From Escarpia spicata (Eukaryota > Annelida > Polychaeta > Sabellida > Siboglinidae), in contig OZ023213.1 of NCBI GenBank assembly GCA_963995525.1, positions 53,262,808 to 53,326,807 on the forward strand: DNA of 64,000 nucleotides, written 5' to 3'. The notes beneath the pieces are model-generated. The model ran no database searches and was not told the DNA's origin. It saw nothing but the letters and a program-made list of their open reading frames with translations. The translations under genes and the position numbers were made by a program. Below, piece by piece: positions 47,441-57,851 of the stretch. Positions within the stretch are counted from its first letter, which is position 1. Each line of letters opens with the position of its first letter.

Positions 47441-47796
47441 AGATAAACACCAGAAAGTGCATCAATGTCTACTGGAGCAATAGGCTTACAAATGTAGAAT
47501 GATATGGACATGCAAACAAACTCACAACCAAGATTCGCAGGAGACGCCTACAAAGCTGGCTATTACTATCGTAACACTGCGAAGATCCACTGTCAATATT
47601 CATCCTGTGGACACCCACAAAACAAACATCAAGATCAGCTGCTAAAACCTTGATATTGAAGAGACAGACCTTCAATCCCTGATATACGATCGACCCATAT
47701 GGATACGGCTCATCTATGCTCCGGTCCTGGCCGACTAATGGTGGTAATCGTCATAGTTACGGTCGAGAAAAAAATAGTTCCACTCGAGGAATCAAG
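47441..47796. other. No supported gene
   Basis: Mixed sequence between LINE H and a short tandem repeat; possible LINE-derived debris but no motif is clear. Confidence 0.3.
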
Positions 47797-47865
47797 AGGG
47801 TGCAGTTGGATGTCTCAAACGGGGTGCAGTTGGATGTCTCAAACGGGGCGCAGTTGGTGTGACGT
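47797..47865 (+). repeat. 23-bp tandem repeat, about 3 copies
   Basis: GGTGCAGTTGGATGTCTCAA is repeated with ACG spacers. Confidence 0.9.
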
Positions 47866-47932
47866 TTTATGGGAGTCTCAACTGGATGTAGCTGAAGGTT
47901 TGTTTGGTGCCTGGCGCAGGTCGATAAACACA

Positions 47933-47934
<2 letters not shown>

Positions 47935-47982
<48 letters not shown>
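47935..47982. repeat. (AT)n microsatellite
   Basis: About 48 bases of AT repeat. Confidence 0.95.
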
Positions 47983-48694
47983 CATACACGTTGCGGGCTT
48001 GCAAATTTCTTCCCTTTGACATAGTCCGGCAGTAGACCAGGAAACCTTGCAGTATGGTCCGGACAACATTTTTTTGCAGTTTCTATAGCTTTTATGTGTC
48101 CTCATAAGGAATCCCAGTGAGGCCACCCAGGCACACTGTAACATTCTTAAAATATGGAAATTAGTGTCGTCATTATAAAAAAATTACAATTTCGCCAATA
48201 TATCAGTAATTACTGACAATAGCACAACACGTGAGGTGTACATATCCATGTTTTGAATGTCTGCGGTAGTTCAAGATGTTTCCGATAAGATACAACACTC
48301 CATTACCAAAAATATTCAAATTACGAGCCGTCATTTGCATAATATTTAATTTAGCAAATATAACAGTGAACATGCTAGATAACACAACACAAGACGTGTC
48401 TCAACCTGTGTTTTGAGACTATACAATATCGACGAGGACATTCAGATAATAATTCTGCAAACCAATTTCCTTTCCACATAATATGCAAATTAGCAGCAAC
48501 CATTGAGAGAAATCTACGTTTTTTCAATATCTTCTAAACTATTTATGACAGCTTTTCAAATGAGGTGTCAAACCCGATGTTCATAGGGTCAGGAAATGTG
48601 ATGTTGCATCAAAAAGATTATTTGTTCGCTGGTAGTCAAACATTCTTAAATATGATATAAATGTACTAACACCATTAACGAAACATCATGGCAC
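47983..48694. other. Diverged satellite-like sequence, no gene
   Basis: Motifs like TAGCACAACACGTGAGGTGT, AACACAACACAAGACGTGTC and TCAAATGAGGTGTCAAACCC, each soon followed by GTTTTGA- or GTTCATA-like words, recur near 48217, 48377 and 48556. This suggests three old copies of a unit of about 165-170 bases. Confidence 0.35.
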
Positions 48695-48771
48695 TGTCTT
48701 AGTAGTAGTAATATTATTAGTAGTAGTAGTATTAGTAGTAGTAGTAGTAGTAATAGTAATGGTAGTAGTAT

Positions 48772-48823
<52 letters not shown>

Positions 48824-48876
48824 TGTAGTATTAGTAGTATTAGTAGTAGTAGTAGTAGTAGTAGTAGTAGGAGTAG

Positions 48877-48917
<41 letters not shown>

Positions 48918-48945
48918 GTAGTAGTAGCAGCAGTAGCAGTAGTAA

Positions 48946-48978
<33 letters not shown>

Positions 48979-49160
48979 CAGCAGTAGCAGTAGTAGTAGT
49001 AGGAGTAGGAGTATCAGCAGTGGCATTATCCGCAGCAGTAGCAGTAACAGCAGCAACAGTTGCAGCAGCAGTAACAGCAGCAATAGCAGCATCAATAGCT
49101 GTAGCAGTAGCAACATCAACAGCAGTAGCAGTAGATGTAGCAGCAGCATTAGCAGTAGTA
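48695..49160 (+). repeat. (TAG)n / (GTA)n trinucleotide repeat, about 465 bp
   Basis: Mostly TAG repeats with TAT, GGA and, towards the right, CAG interruptions. It translates as poly-Val/Ala on plus and poly-Leu on minus; both are artefacts. Confidence 0.95.
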
Positions 49161-49164
49161 TAGT

Positions 49165-49346
49165 TACATAATTACATGCATGCCGAAATAGTTACATAGC
49201 TACATACATACATATATAGTCATATAGTTACATGCGTACATAGTTATATAGTTACATATATACATACATAGTTACATACATGCATACATAGTTACACACA
49301 TAGTTACACAGTTACACGTAGCTACACACGTGCATGCAAAGTTACA
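49165..49346 (+). repeat. TACATA satellite, left flank of LINE I
   Basis: GTTACATA and CATACATA words alternate. The same satellite continues at 54723-55170, so LINE I interrupts one array. Confidence 0.85.
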
Positions 49347-49496
49347 TAATAATAATAATAATAATAAGATAACTTCTATTGCGCCTAAATCCTTGGAAAT
49401 CAAGCTCAGAGGCGCATCAAAACAAAAGGGTTGGTCAATTTCAAAGTCCATAAGTAGTTTTCCAGTTGTCAACAGATGGGTCAAGGCGCTAGGGAG

Positions 49497-50411
49497 CTAC
49501 GGTGGATAAGCAAGGTTGTAAAGATACGTTTTTAAATGACGACGGAATTTTGTAATATTTTCAACTGATCTAACACTAAGAGGAAGCATATTCCAAAGAG
49601 TTGGTGCAACAACAGAAAAAGCCCTAGTTCCAATGTTAGTTTTGACTTTAGGAACAAAAAGTAGGTCAGAACTAGATGATCGAAGCTGGATAGATTTTCT
49701 TACAGGAGTAAGCAATAAATGCAAATAAGATGGTTGCTTATTGGACAGTGCCTGATATGTAATGGTACAGATCTTAAATATTATACGATATCGTACAGGA
49801 AGCCAATGTAAAGAATTCAAAAGTGGCACAGAGCGAGAAAAACGAGATCTTGTAACTACTCTTGCTAGACAATTTTGGACACGCTGTAGTTTTGTGATAT
49901 CCTTGCTAGCGATATTATAAAGGAGGGAATTGCAATAGTCATGTCTACTGCTAACAAGCGCTGTTGCAATAGTCTTAGCAACAGAAAATGACATATACCG
50001 GCGAATACGGCGAAGATCACGAATATGATAAAAACAGCAGCGACATGTTTGAGATATATGTTGTCGGAAATTGAAGTTACTATCAAAGATTACTCCTAGA
50101 TTCCGCACCGAGGTTGCTGGCGTGATGTACTGATTCAAAATACGCGTAGGGAAAAAACCATTCAGTTTACAACGCTGCATTCGAGTACCAATAATGATCA
50201 ATTCAGTTTTATTTGCATTTAATTTCAACTTGCTGTCAGTCATCCAATGAAAGATATCTTGAAGGCAATCACTAAGTTGGTTAAGGGAGCGATTTGTATC
50301 CGGGGTAGCCAACGAAATGTAGATCTGAGTATCATCAGCATAAAGATGATGATCTAAGTTATGTCTTTGTATAACAGAGCTTAGTGGCGTGGTGTAAAGA
50401 GTAAAAAGCAA
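49497..50411 (-). pseudogene. LINE I ORF2 C-terminal part: reverse transcriptase palm and thumb
   Basis: An open frame of 304 codons starts just after the VPQGS-like box (FPRVLFLGL in broken frame) and has HHLYADDTQIYISLA with an intact YADD, WMTDSKLKLNANKTELIIIG, RNLGVIFDSNFNFRQHIS, and the C-terminal FSVVAPTLWNMLPLSVRSVE and FRRHLKTYLYNLAYPP. Between 50411 and 50730 the frame is lost and the finger motif NYRPVSN is missing: sequence jumps from HVTPLLKK straight to VVASRLKSHLSTN. This RT is therefore non-functional despite the intact catalytic box. Confidence 0.8.
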
Positions 50412-50729
50412 AGGCCCAAGAACAGAACCCTGGGGAACACCAAATAAAGCCGGCAGTGCAGCTGAAAAGCAGTTCCCAATCTTTATAGTTTGGTATCTAT
50501 CAGTTAGATACGAAGAAAACCAGCTTAGAGCTGTGCCAGATATGCTTTACCATTATTAATGTTCAAGTTAATGTCATTATGAACCTTTAAAAGGGCAGTC
50601 TCTGTTGAATGAAACTACTTATATGCTGATTGTGACACATTAGTTAAGACATTTGTGCTAAGGTGAGACTTTAGACGACTTGCTACAACCTTCTTAAGAA
50701 GTGGAGTGACATGGGCGTATTTAAAATCA

Positions 50730-52448
50730 TCAGGAAAACAGCCAGAGCAAAGTGAGGCATTTATAATATTTGTTTATAGGTCCAATTAGTGTATCGAGAC
50801 ATGCTTTTAGCAGTATTGTTGGAAATGGATCAAGTGCACAAGATTTATTTGGGGAGGACATAATTATTTTCCTAACTTCATCAACTGTTGCAGGTTCAAA
50901 TGATACAAGTTGAGAATTTACTTGTGGAAAGTCCACACTGACATTACTTATATTATGACGTGGGAAAGCAGGAAGAATGATACTGATTTTATTCTTGAAG
51001 TGACTAGAGAACGAATCACATAGAGATTTAATTGACACATGATCAGGTAACGATGGAGTAGGCCGTATGTGTAGAATGTTATTGATGCAGTTCCATAACT
51101 GACGCGGATTATCAGACTTATTTATGACCATATCTGTAAAATAATCTGATTTAGCTTTAGCCATTTGTCTGTTACAGAGGTGACATTGCTTAGAATAACG
51201 CGATCTATCTAATGACGAGCGTGATTTACGCCATACACGCTCTAAATAACGACGACGCCTTTTAGATAGTATAATTTCGGAAGTCATCCATGGAGCCCGT
51301 GGACTTTCTGACACCCATTTGGATTTTATAGGTGCATGTTTGTCAAGTAGTGCATTGAGTACTTGGCAGTACTGTTTATATAAGTCAGATAGATGTTTTT
51401 TTGAATCTGTGATAAGGTCAGATATAAGGATATCAGCTATTAAAGCTGTAATGTCAATCCTATGAATGGCTCTGTAAGACACATTGTGTTTCGATTGTAA
51501 AGGGGCTATAGAACCATTAATATTGGCAATGACAGTATGGTGGTCTGATAACCCATCTGGGACAGTAGGTGCTTGGATATTATTACAAGTTGAACGGGTT
51601 AACAAGAGGTCAAGCCAATGGCCATGTATATGTGTCGAAAAGGTAACATGTTGTTTCAAATCAAATGATGCCAGAATATCATCAAACGTAGTTGTAGTTG
51701 AAGAAGGTATATCCAAATGTAGATTAAAATCACAAAGAATGTAAAATTCTGAGTGAATGACTGCCAGATTTTCCAACATATCCTGAAAGTCTTCAAAAAA
51801 ATTGGCCGGATGTCCTGGAGGGCGACAGATACAAACAAAGTGTGCGGAGAAAGAAGAATCTGAAATTTCAGCACAGATGGACTCAAAACTAGAGTATTCA
51901 GGGTTAGAATGTAATTTAACTTTGAACTGCTGTGACATAAAAAAACCAACACCACCTCCACGGCCGACTAAACGTGGTCGATGGTGAAAGGTGTAACCAG
52001 AAGGGGAAACGTCAGCAATGCATGCAGGTGTATCATGTGGTCTGAGCCAGGTCTCAGTTATAGCTAGAATGTTTATTTTCTGTGAAATTAATAAATCACA
52101 AAGTGAGGCTGTCTTATCTCGTACAGATCGAACGTTTGTAGTAGCCACCCGAATGTTTCGTCTAACAGATGGCCCAGGATTGAGACTTACATCTCCTGCT
52201 AGTAATACAATTATTGCTAATTTCAATGTAGGCGTAGAGCGGGGGATTGGCAGTAACTTTCTATTATAACAAACATGAAGACATGGCAGACTATGCAAAA
52301 TTGAAATAGAATGATGAATTTTAGTGTGATTAGGAAAAAGCACATTAAAATGATTAGATCTCAATGGTTTGCATAAATCAAAATCGATGTCCCTTACAAC
52401 AACAGAGCAAGACAAGCAGAAAACACCAAATAGGAATAATGGTGACAT
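50730..52448 (-). CDS. LINE I ORF2 N-terminal part: 2A-like motif and APE endonuclease
   Basis: An open frame of 572 codons starts MSPLFLFGVFCLSCSVVV, a signal-peptide-like stretch. Residues 85-93 are GDVSLNPGP, resembling the 2A translational-recoding motif D(V/I)ExNPGP with Ser in place of Glu. The endonuclease follows: VATTNVRSVRDK, ILAITETWLRPH (Glu), GRGGGVGFFMS, FYILCDFNLHLD (G of GDFN is C), HWLDLLLTR and GLSDHHTVIAN. The frame then enters the RT N terminus (SPNKSCALDPFPTILLKACL) and breaks near 50730. 2A-like motifs are known at this place in several invertebrate APE-type LINEs. The long open frame indicates recent origin. Confidence 0.82.
   Translation of the reverse strand: MSPLFLFGVFCLSCSVVVRDIDFDLCKPLRSNHFNVLFPNHTKIHHSISILHSLPCLHVCYNRKLLPIPRSTPTLKLAIIVLLAGDVSLNPGPSVRRNIRVATTNVRSVRDKTASLCDLLISQKINILAITETWLRPHDTPACIADVSPSGYTFHHRPRLVGRGGGVGFFMSQQFKVKLHSNPEYSSFESICAEISDSSFSAHFVCICRPPGHPANFFEDFQDMLENLAVIHSEFYILCDFNLHLDIPSSTTTTFDDILASFDLKQHVTFSTHIHGHWLDLLLTRSTCNNIQAPTVPDGLSDHHTVIANINGSIAPLQSKHNVSYRAIHRIDITALIADILISDLITDSKKHLSDLYKQYCQVLNALLDKHAPIKSKWVSESPRAPWMTSEIILSKRRRRYLERVWRKSRSSLDRSRYSKQCHLCNRQMAKAKSDYFTDMVINKSDNPRQLWNCINNILHIRPTPSLPDHVSIKSLCDSFSSHFKNKISIILPAFPRHNISNVSVDFPQVNSQLVSFEPATVDEVRKIIMSSPNKSCALDPFPTILLKACLDTLIGPINKYYKCLTLLWLFS
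52170..52196 (-). promoter_or_regulatory. 2A-like translational recoding motif GDVSLNPGP
   Basis: It is preceded by a hydrophobic stretch (LKLAIIVLLA), as in known 2A-like sequences, and ends in the invariant NPGP. The Glu-to-Ser change may weaken activity. Confidence 0.55.
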
Positions 52449-53032
52449 AATTATGTTAGATTACTATCATATTTAGTAGAAAATAATAGACTAAAACCAT
52501 ATCATTTTATATCATATAGATAATAAATAGTAAAGAATGTTAAACCCAGAGCCAAGGCTAAGCCTACGGCGTAACTGCCGTAAGTAAACACTAAATTATA
52601 TTTACAAGCTCAGTAGTCTCAATTTTAACAATAAAGCATACTTTATTTAATTAGAAAATGTTGAACCGGGGCCAACTCCGGTAACTAAATTGAGACTTAC
52701 AGGCCTATTAAGGGAGGAAGAACTATTTATATTTATTATAATTCACTCAGTCAGCCGTAGCCTTAGTCTTAGATAGGCAGAAACTGACTGTAGTATCAAT
52801 CACTCAATGGCAATTAACTGCACCATGATTCCTTTTTAAATACCGTATTTATTGTAATAATATAAAATGCCAATAGTAATCTAAAAGGTCAATTGAAAAA
52901 AACTCACAGGCAGCATGTTTTGTAACTTCATCATTTAACAGTATAATTGGTACAAACGACAACATTTAAACAAACACAAAACTGAACATTGCCGACCGGC
53001 GAAAGTGAGCGATAATCATAACGGCTTTAACG

Positions 53033-54500
53033 CTAGACAATTTTGGACACGCTGAAGTTTTGTGATATCCTTGCTAGCGATATTATAAAGGAGGGAATTG
53101 CAATAGTCATGTCTACTGCTAACAAGCGCTGTTGCAATAGTCTTAGCAACAGAAAATGACATATACCGGCGAATACGGCGAAGATCACGAATATGATAAA
53201 AACAGCAGCGACATGTTTGAGATATATGTTGTCGGAAATTGAAGTTACTATCAAAGATTACTCCTAGATTCCGCACCGAGGTTGCTGGCGTGATGTACTG
53301 ATTCAAAATACGCGTAGGGAAAAAACCATTCAGTTTACAACGCTGCATTCGAGTACCAATAATGATCAATTCAGTTTTATTTGCATTTAATTTCAACTTG
53401 CTGTCAGTCATCCAATGAAAGATATCTTGAAGGCAATCACTAAGTTGGTTAAGGGAGCGATTTGTATCCGGGGTAGCCAACGAAATGTAGATCTGAGTAT
53501 CATCAGCATAAAGATGATGATCTAAGTTATGTCTTTGTATAACAGAGCTTAGTGGCGTGGTGTAAAGAGTAAAAAGCAAAGGCCCAAGAACAGAACCCTG
53601 GGGAACACCAAATAAAGCCGGCAGTGCAGCTGAAAAGCAGTTCCCAATCTTTATAGTTTGGTATCTATCAGTTAGATACGAAGAAAACCAGCTTAGAGCT
53701 GTGCCAGATATGCTTTACCATTATTAATGTTCAAGTTAATGTCATTATGAACCTTTAAAAGGGCAGTCTCTGTTGAATGAAACTACTTATATGCCGATTG
53801 TGACACATTAGTTAAGACATTTGTGCTAAGGTGAGACTTTAGACGACTTGCTACAACCTTCTTAAGAAGTGGTGTGACATGGGCGTATTTAAAATCATCA
53901 GGAAAACAGCCAGAGCAAAGTGAGGCATTTATAATATTTGTTTATAGGTCCAATTAGTGTATCGAGACATGCTTTTAACAGTATTGTTGGAAATGGATCA
54001 AGTGCACAAGATTTATTTGGGGAGGACATAATTATTAATAATTTAATGTAAGTAAACACTAAATTATATTTACAAGCTCAGTAGTCTCAATTTTAACAAT
54101 AAAGCATACTTTATTTAATTAGAAAATGTTGAACCGGGGCCAACTCCGGTAACTAAATTGAGACTTACAGGCCTATTAAGGGAGGAAGAACTATTTATAT
54201 TTATTATAATTCACTCAGTCAGCCGTAGCCTTAGTCTTAGATAGGCAGAAACTGACTGTAGTATCAATCACTCAATGGCAATTAACTGCACCATGATTCC
54301 TTTTTAAATACCGTATTTATTGTAATAATATAAAATGCCAATAGTAATCTAAAAGGTCAATTGAAAAAAACTCACAGGCAGCATGTTTTGTAACTTCATC
54401 ATTTAACAGTATAATTGGTACAAACGACAACATTTAAACAAACACAAAACTGAACATTGCCGACCGGCGAAAGTGAGCGATAATCATAACGGCTTTAACG
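53033..54500 (-). repeat. Upstream, shortened copy of the LINE I duplicated segment
   Basis: Bases 53033-54036 match 49865-50868 and bases 54049-54500 match 52581-53032, with constant offsets 3168 and 1468. The two halves are joined by 12 foreign bases (54037-54048). The tandem junction at 53032/53033 has GC microhomology. Confidence 0.92.
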
Positions 54501-54722
54501 CCGGTTTTATTAAGTTGAATATGACAGGACCAAAACTTGTTAAAATATGCTTATAATTTAAATATAGTTAGCTTATGGTTGAATTCTTGATTATGTAGCG
54601 CATTACAAGTTACATACTATTAAAAGTAATCTATTCAAAATAATTAGTATGCTATAATTGAACATTAAACGAAGGATAAATTTTGAAAAGTAAACATTAT
54701 GCCACGCCCCCTAGCGACCATC

Positions 54723-55170
54723 TCATGCATACATAGTTATAGAATTACATATATGCGTACATAGCTAAATAGTTACATACATTCATACAACGTTATAATA
54801 GTTATATACATGCATGCATTGCTATGTAGTTACATACATACATGAATACATAATTACATAGTTACATACATACTAACATACATAGTTACACAGTTACAAA
54901 TATTTATATATAGTTACATATTCATATAGATGCATACATAGTTAAACAGTTGCATACATATTTCCATACTTACATGCATGCATACATACTTACGTAGATG
55001 CATACACGCGTACATAGTGGCATAGTTAGTTAGTTACATACACGCATACATAGTTACGTAGATGCGTACATAGTTACATAATTACATACATACATACATA
55101 CAAACTTACATATTTTCATAATTACATACATGCATGCATAGTTACATATTTTCATAGTTACATACATAGA
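54723..55170 (+). repeat. TACATA satellite, right flank of LINE I
   Basis: GTTACATACATACATA, with GCATACATAGTTA variants, for about 450 bases. Confidence 0.9.
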
Positions 55171-56780
55171 GGCGTAGTACTGGGTTTCGGTGGTCCGTAG
55201 ATGGCCTTGCTTGTACTGAGCAACATTCCCGAATTGTTGTTGTCAGCGTAAAGCTGTACTTTATGTGCAATTCTTGTCCTCCACTCATCCTGCAGAATGT
55301 CTCTGAAGGCGTCTGACGCGGTCTCTTTTTGAGGAGGAAGAGAAGTAATTCTGCCACGCAATGAAAGCTTTGTGTTTCTCCTCAAGCATTTTGGTGATCA
55401 TCTTCATCGAAACAGTCCTAGTAGATTCTCTTTTTGGGTTCAAGCAGCAATTTGGATGATTCTGTCACCATTGTTTTAAACTGGTCTCACCTTTCTTTTG
55501 CGCCTCCAGTCAATGGCCCATGGTACATCAGCTTTTCGTCGCGGTTGGCTAAGAACCAACCATTTTGACTGAGGTTTCCGATGACAAATGAGGGTTTAAC
55601 AAACTTTGCTTTCTTACACTGCGTTCGGACAATATGTAACGAGATCTGACAAGAATGTGGTCACTCCAGCACTTGGCCCCGCGCATGGCTAGTGTTAAAA
55701 ATGGACGTCGCGATGTCTCGCCTACGAGTGATTGCATAAGGGATCAATTGCCACTGTTTTGATCTGGAGTGCATCCATGTAGTCTTGTATTTATTGGATT
55801 CCCCGAACAAGGTTCTGGTGGTCGTCAGGTCTATTTATCCACATAAGCTGAGGTGTAGGAGGCCATTTGAGTTCACAATGCCTGATCCCAGAAACCATTT
55901 CCCATTGTTGGAGTCACTACCAACTCTGATGTTGAAGTTGCCAAGCAGTAGTACTTTGTCGCTTGAAGGGATTTGTTACGATGCAGTCGAGATCCTCATA
56001 GAACGTATCCTTGGTCTTGTCGCTGCTTGGTTGGTGCATAACCGCTAATGATCGTGACATGTCGAGAGGGGTTGGGGGGTTGAGGGGAATCGGAGTTTGA
56101 GCAATCGCTCGGCGATGTAGGTCGGGAGATCTGGAGATCTGGGAGTTGGGACTAGACATTTTCTAATCCCCTCCCTCAATTGGGGGTGAGCCGTGCTAGT
56201 CCTGAAAAGGCTGCTCAGTCACCTGGGAAGAAAAGAAGAAACATATATAATAAGAGATAAATGAGATGTGCAATCACCCGCGCGAGAAGACTTTATAGTG
56301 GAAAAGACGTTGCACAGGAGCGATCCCACACTCTCCGCTTCGGAAGCCTGGATCCAGTGGTACGAAGAATCGTCACGGCTGGAGGATGCCTTAACAGCAT
56401 TGGATGGCCATGAGTTTTTCCATGCCTTGTCGTTCCCTTGGATCTCCTTTAAGCCTTGCATAACTGCCTTTCTGATCTTTAGATCTCTTTAGAGATATCC
56501 TCAGCCCAGTCCGCCAGGACTGACTTTGCACGGCACGTCCCTAACTCATCGATGGTTTGAAACCTATCGGCTAACCTCATCTGGCTTAGCCCGCCAGTCG
56601 AAGCGGTGTCCCGGGGTGTGACCTGTGTCGTATGCGAATAGCTACTTGGAGCCACAGGTGAGAACTGAGTGACAGATGGGGATGAAAGCAGGGGAACTAC
56701 TCCGAAGAGAACGCCATGTTCCCCAGTCAGAGAATTCCTCTGTTTCCAGCAAACAAGTTTAATCAATGTTCTCAAATATC
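55171..56780 (-). mobile_element. LINE J, endonuclease and linker part
   Basis: Broken minus-strand frames give TFYEDLDCIVTN-type sequence, then LLLGNFNIRVGSDS (GDFN box), KYKTTWMHSRSKQWQLIPYA, a decayed HxL(I/V)RS region (HILVRSR), and the linker KETASDAFRDILQDEWRTRI with LLSTSKAIYGPPKPSTTPL. This order matches the endonuclease half of LINEs often annotated as craniofacial development protein 2-like. A 98-codon minus frame at 56479-56775 (Ser/Thr-rich, ADRFQTIDELGTCRAKSVLA) upstream may be part of its first ORF, but that is uncertain. The RT half is absent; the piece ends at 55171 beside the satellite. Confidence 0.65.
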
Positions 56781-56996
56781 CTTTATATATCTCAAATATC
56801 CGCTAAACATGTTGCACGTATTTATTATGCCACTTAAATAATTTAGCATAACTTAACTGCTTATATATACATGGGTCGCCAATCCCGCAGCTAGAATTTG
56901 GGTGACTGCCAAAAACTTGAAAAAGGTTAAGAAACGCTAATCTACGGCTCTCCTGCAAGTTGAAGCTGTCGCAGTCATTCCATGGTTGCTATACTA

Positions 56997-57389
56997 GGCC
57001 GCGTTCAGAGTACGCGCCACGCCTTGCCGCGCCGCGACGTCGCGACCCGTCGAACAGTTAAATTTCACGTACCACGACGTTCGCCGCATTAAAATGGATG
57101 CTGCTGATTTGAAATGTGTTTTTTGACGAAAATGCCGCCATGCCTGAAACTTGGAACACTTTGGTTTTGCCAAAAGCTCAACTTGTCTTGCTTGAGTGAA
57201 ACGAATCAACCATGCCGTTAAACACAGAATCTTCATCGAATGCTAAACTAACAATGGAAGCCATATTTCGAGACGTGATGGCGCGGTGCTCGTCGCTGCG
57301 TCAGCACGACGTAATTTTGAACGGAAAAATCGACTTCCTGGGTAAAAGCGACGTCTCGGTGTGTCGCGGCGCGAACTCTGAATGCGGCC
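56997..57389. mobile_element. MITE with 26-bp terminal inverted repeats
   Basis: The left end GGCCGCGTTCAGAGTACGCG and the right end, read in reverse complement, GGCCGCATTCAGAGTTCGCG match with few differences. The interior of about 340 bases has no transposase. GC-rich ends of this kind are seen in PIF/Harbinger-like MITEs, but no clear 3-bp target duplication was found (CTA left, CAG right). Confidence 0.65.
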
Positions 57390-57427
57390 CAGGTAACGGG
57401 GTTCACTTGAATTGAGACCAGTTACCT

Positions 57428-57745
57428 GTAGAGCGCGGTGGTGTAGTGCTTAGAGCGTTGGACTATCAGTTGACAGATTCCGTGTACCTCTTCCTGCCGT
57501 TTCCAATCATGAGCAAGTTCATTCACACTACGTTGCTCTAGTTCCCTCATCTGTACTAATGTGCACCCAACTACAAACACTGGTGGATATATGTATACGA
57601 ATAGTTTTCGCGCAGTAATTGTAGCGTTGCTTAAGGCTTCCCATAACAGTTGAGATGGTGTTCGATTGAACACGTCTACCATGAAATAAAATGAAAAGCG
57701 CTCAAAGCATTCCCAAAGGCTCCTTGCCGCTCTACATAAGACCAT
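57428..57745 (+). mobile_element. tRNA-derived SINE, copy 2
   Basis: The head GAGCGCGGTGGTGTAGTGCT with TAGAGCGTTGGACTATCAG resembles a tRNA 5' half with A-box, and TTGACAGATTCCGTG resembles a decayed B-box. The 3' part has GAAAAGCGCTCAAAGC, a motif common in SINE/LINE tails. The minus-strand 107-codon frame across it is chance. Confidence 0.55.
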
Positions 57746-57851
57746 GCCTTTATTGGTTTATACATCATTGTCTAGGTTGGTCACACACGGCACAGACGTT
57801 TGACTATACAACGTGGGCCTCACATGCCATGGACGTGTGATTATATACATT

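Larger units (their letters stand above)
49347..54722 (-). mobile_element. LINE I, recent non-LTR element with internal tandem duplication
   Basis: On the minus strand the 5' end is near 54722 (AGATGGTCGCTAGGGGGCGT) and the 3' end is GGCGCAATAGAAGTTATC plus (TTA)n at 49347-49369. A segment of 3168 bp (49865-53032) is present a second time, upstream in element order, as a shortened 1468-bp copy (53033-54500), itself missing the equivalent of 50869-52580. Only about four base differences were seen over nearly 1 kb between copies. Both copies share a deletion of the RT finger region, so the element was already defective. It sits inside the TACATA satellite. Confidence 0.88.

Noticed and set aside
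48646..49163. Poly-Leu (-) and poly-Val/Ala (+) frames of 134-167 codons
   Set aside because: Direct translation of a TAG/GTA trinucleotide repeat.
57422..57745. 107-codon minus-strand frame next to the WSCD-like last exon
   Set aside because: It lies within the SINE-like repeat and has no similarity to sulfotransferase motifs.
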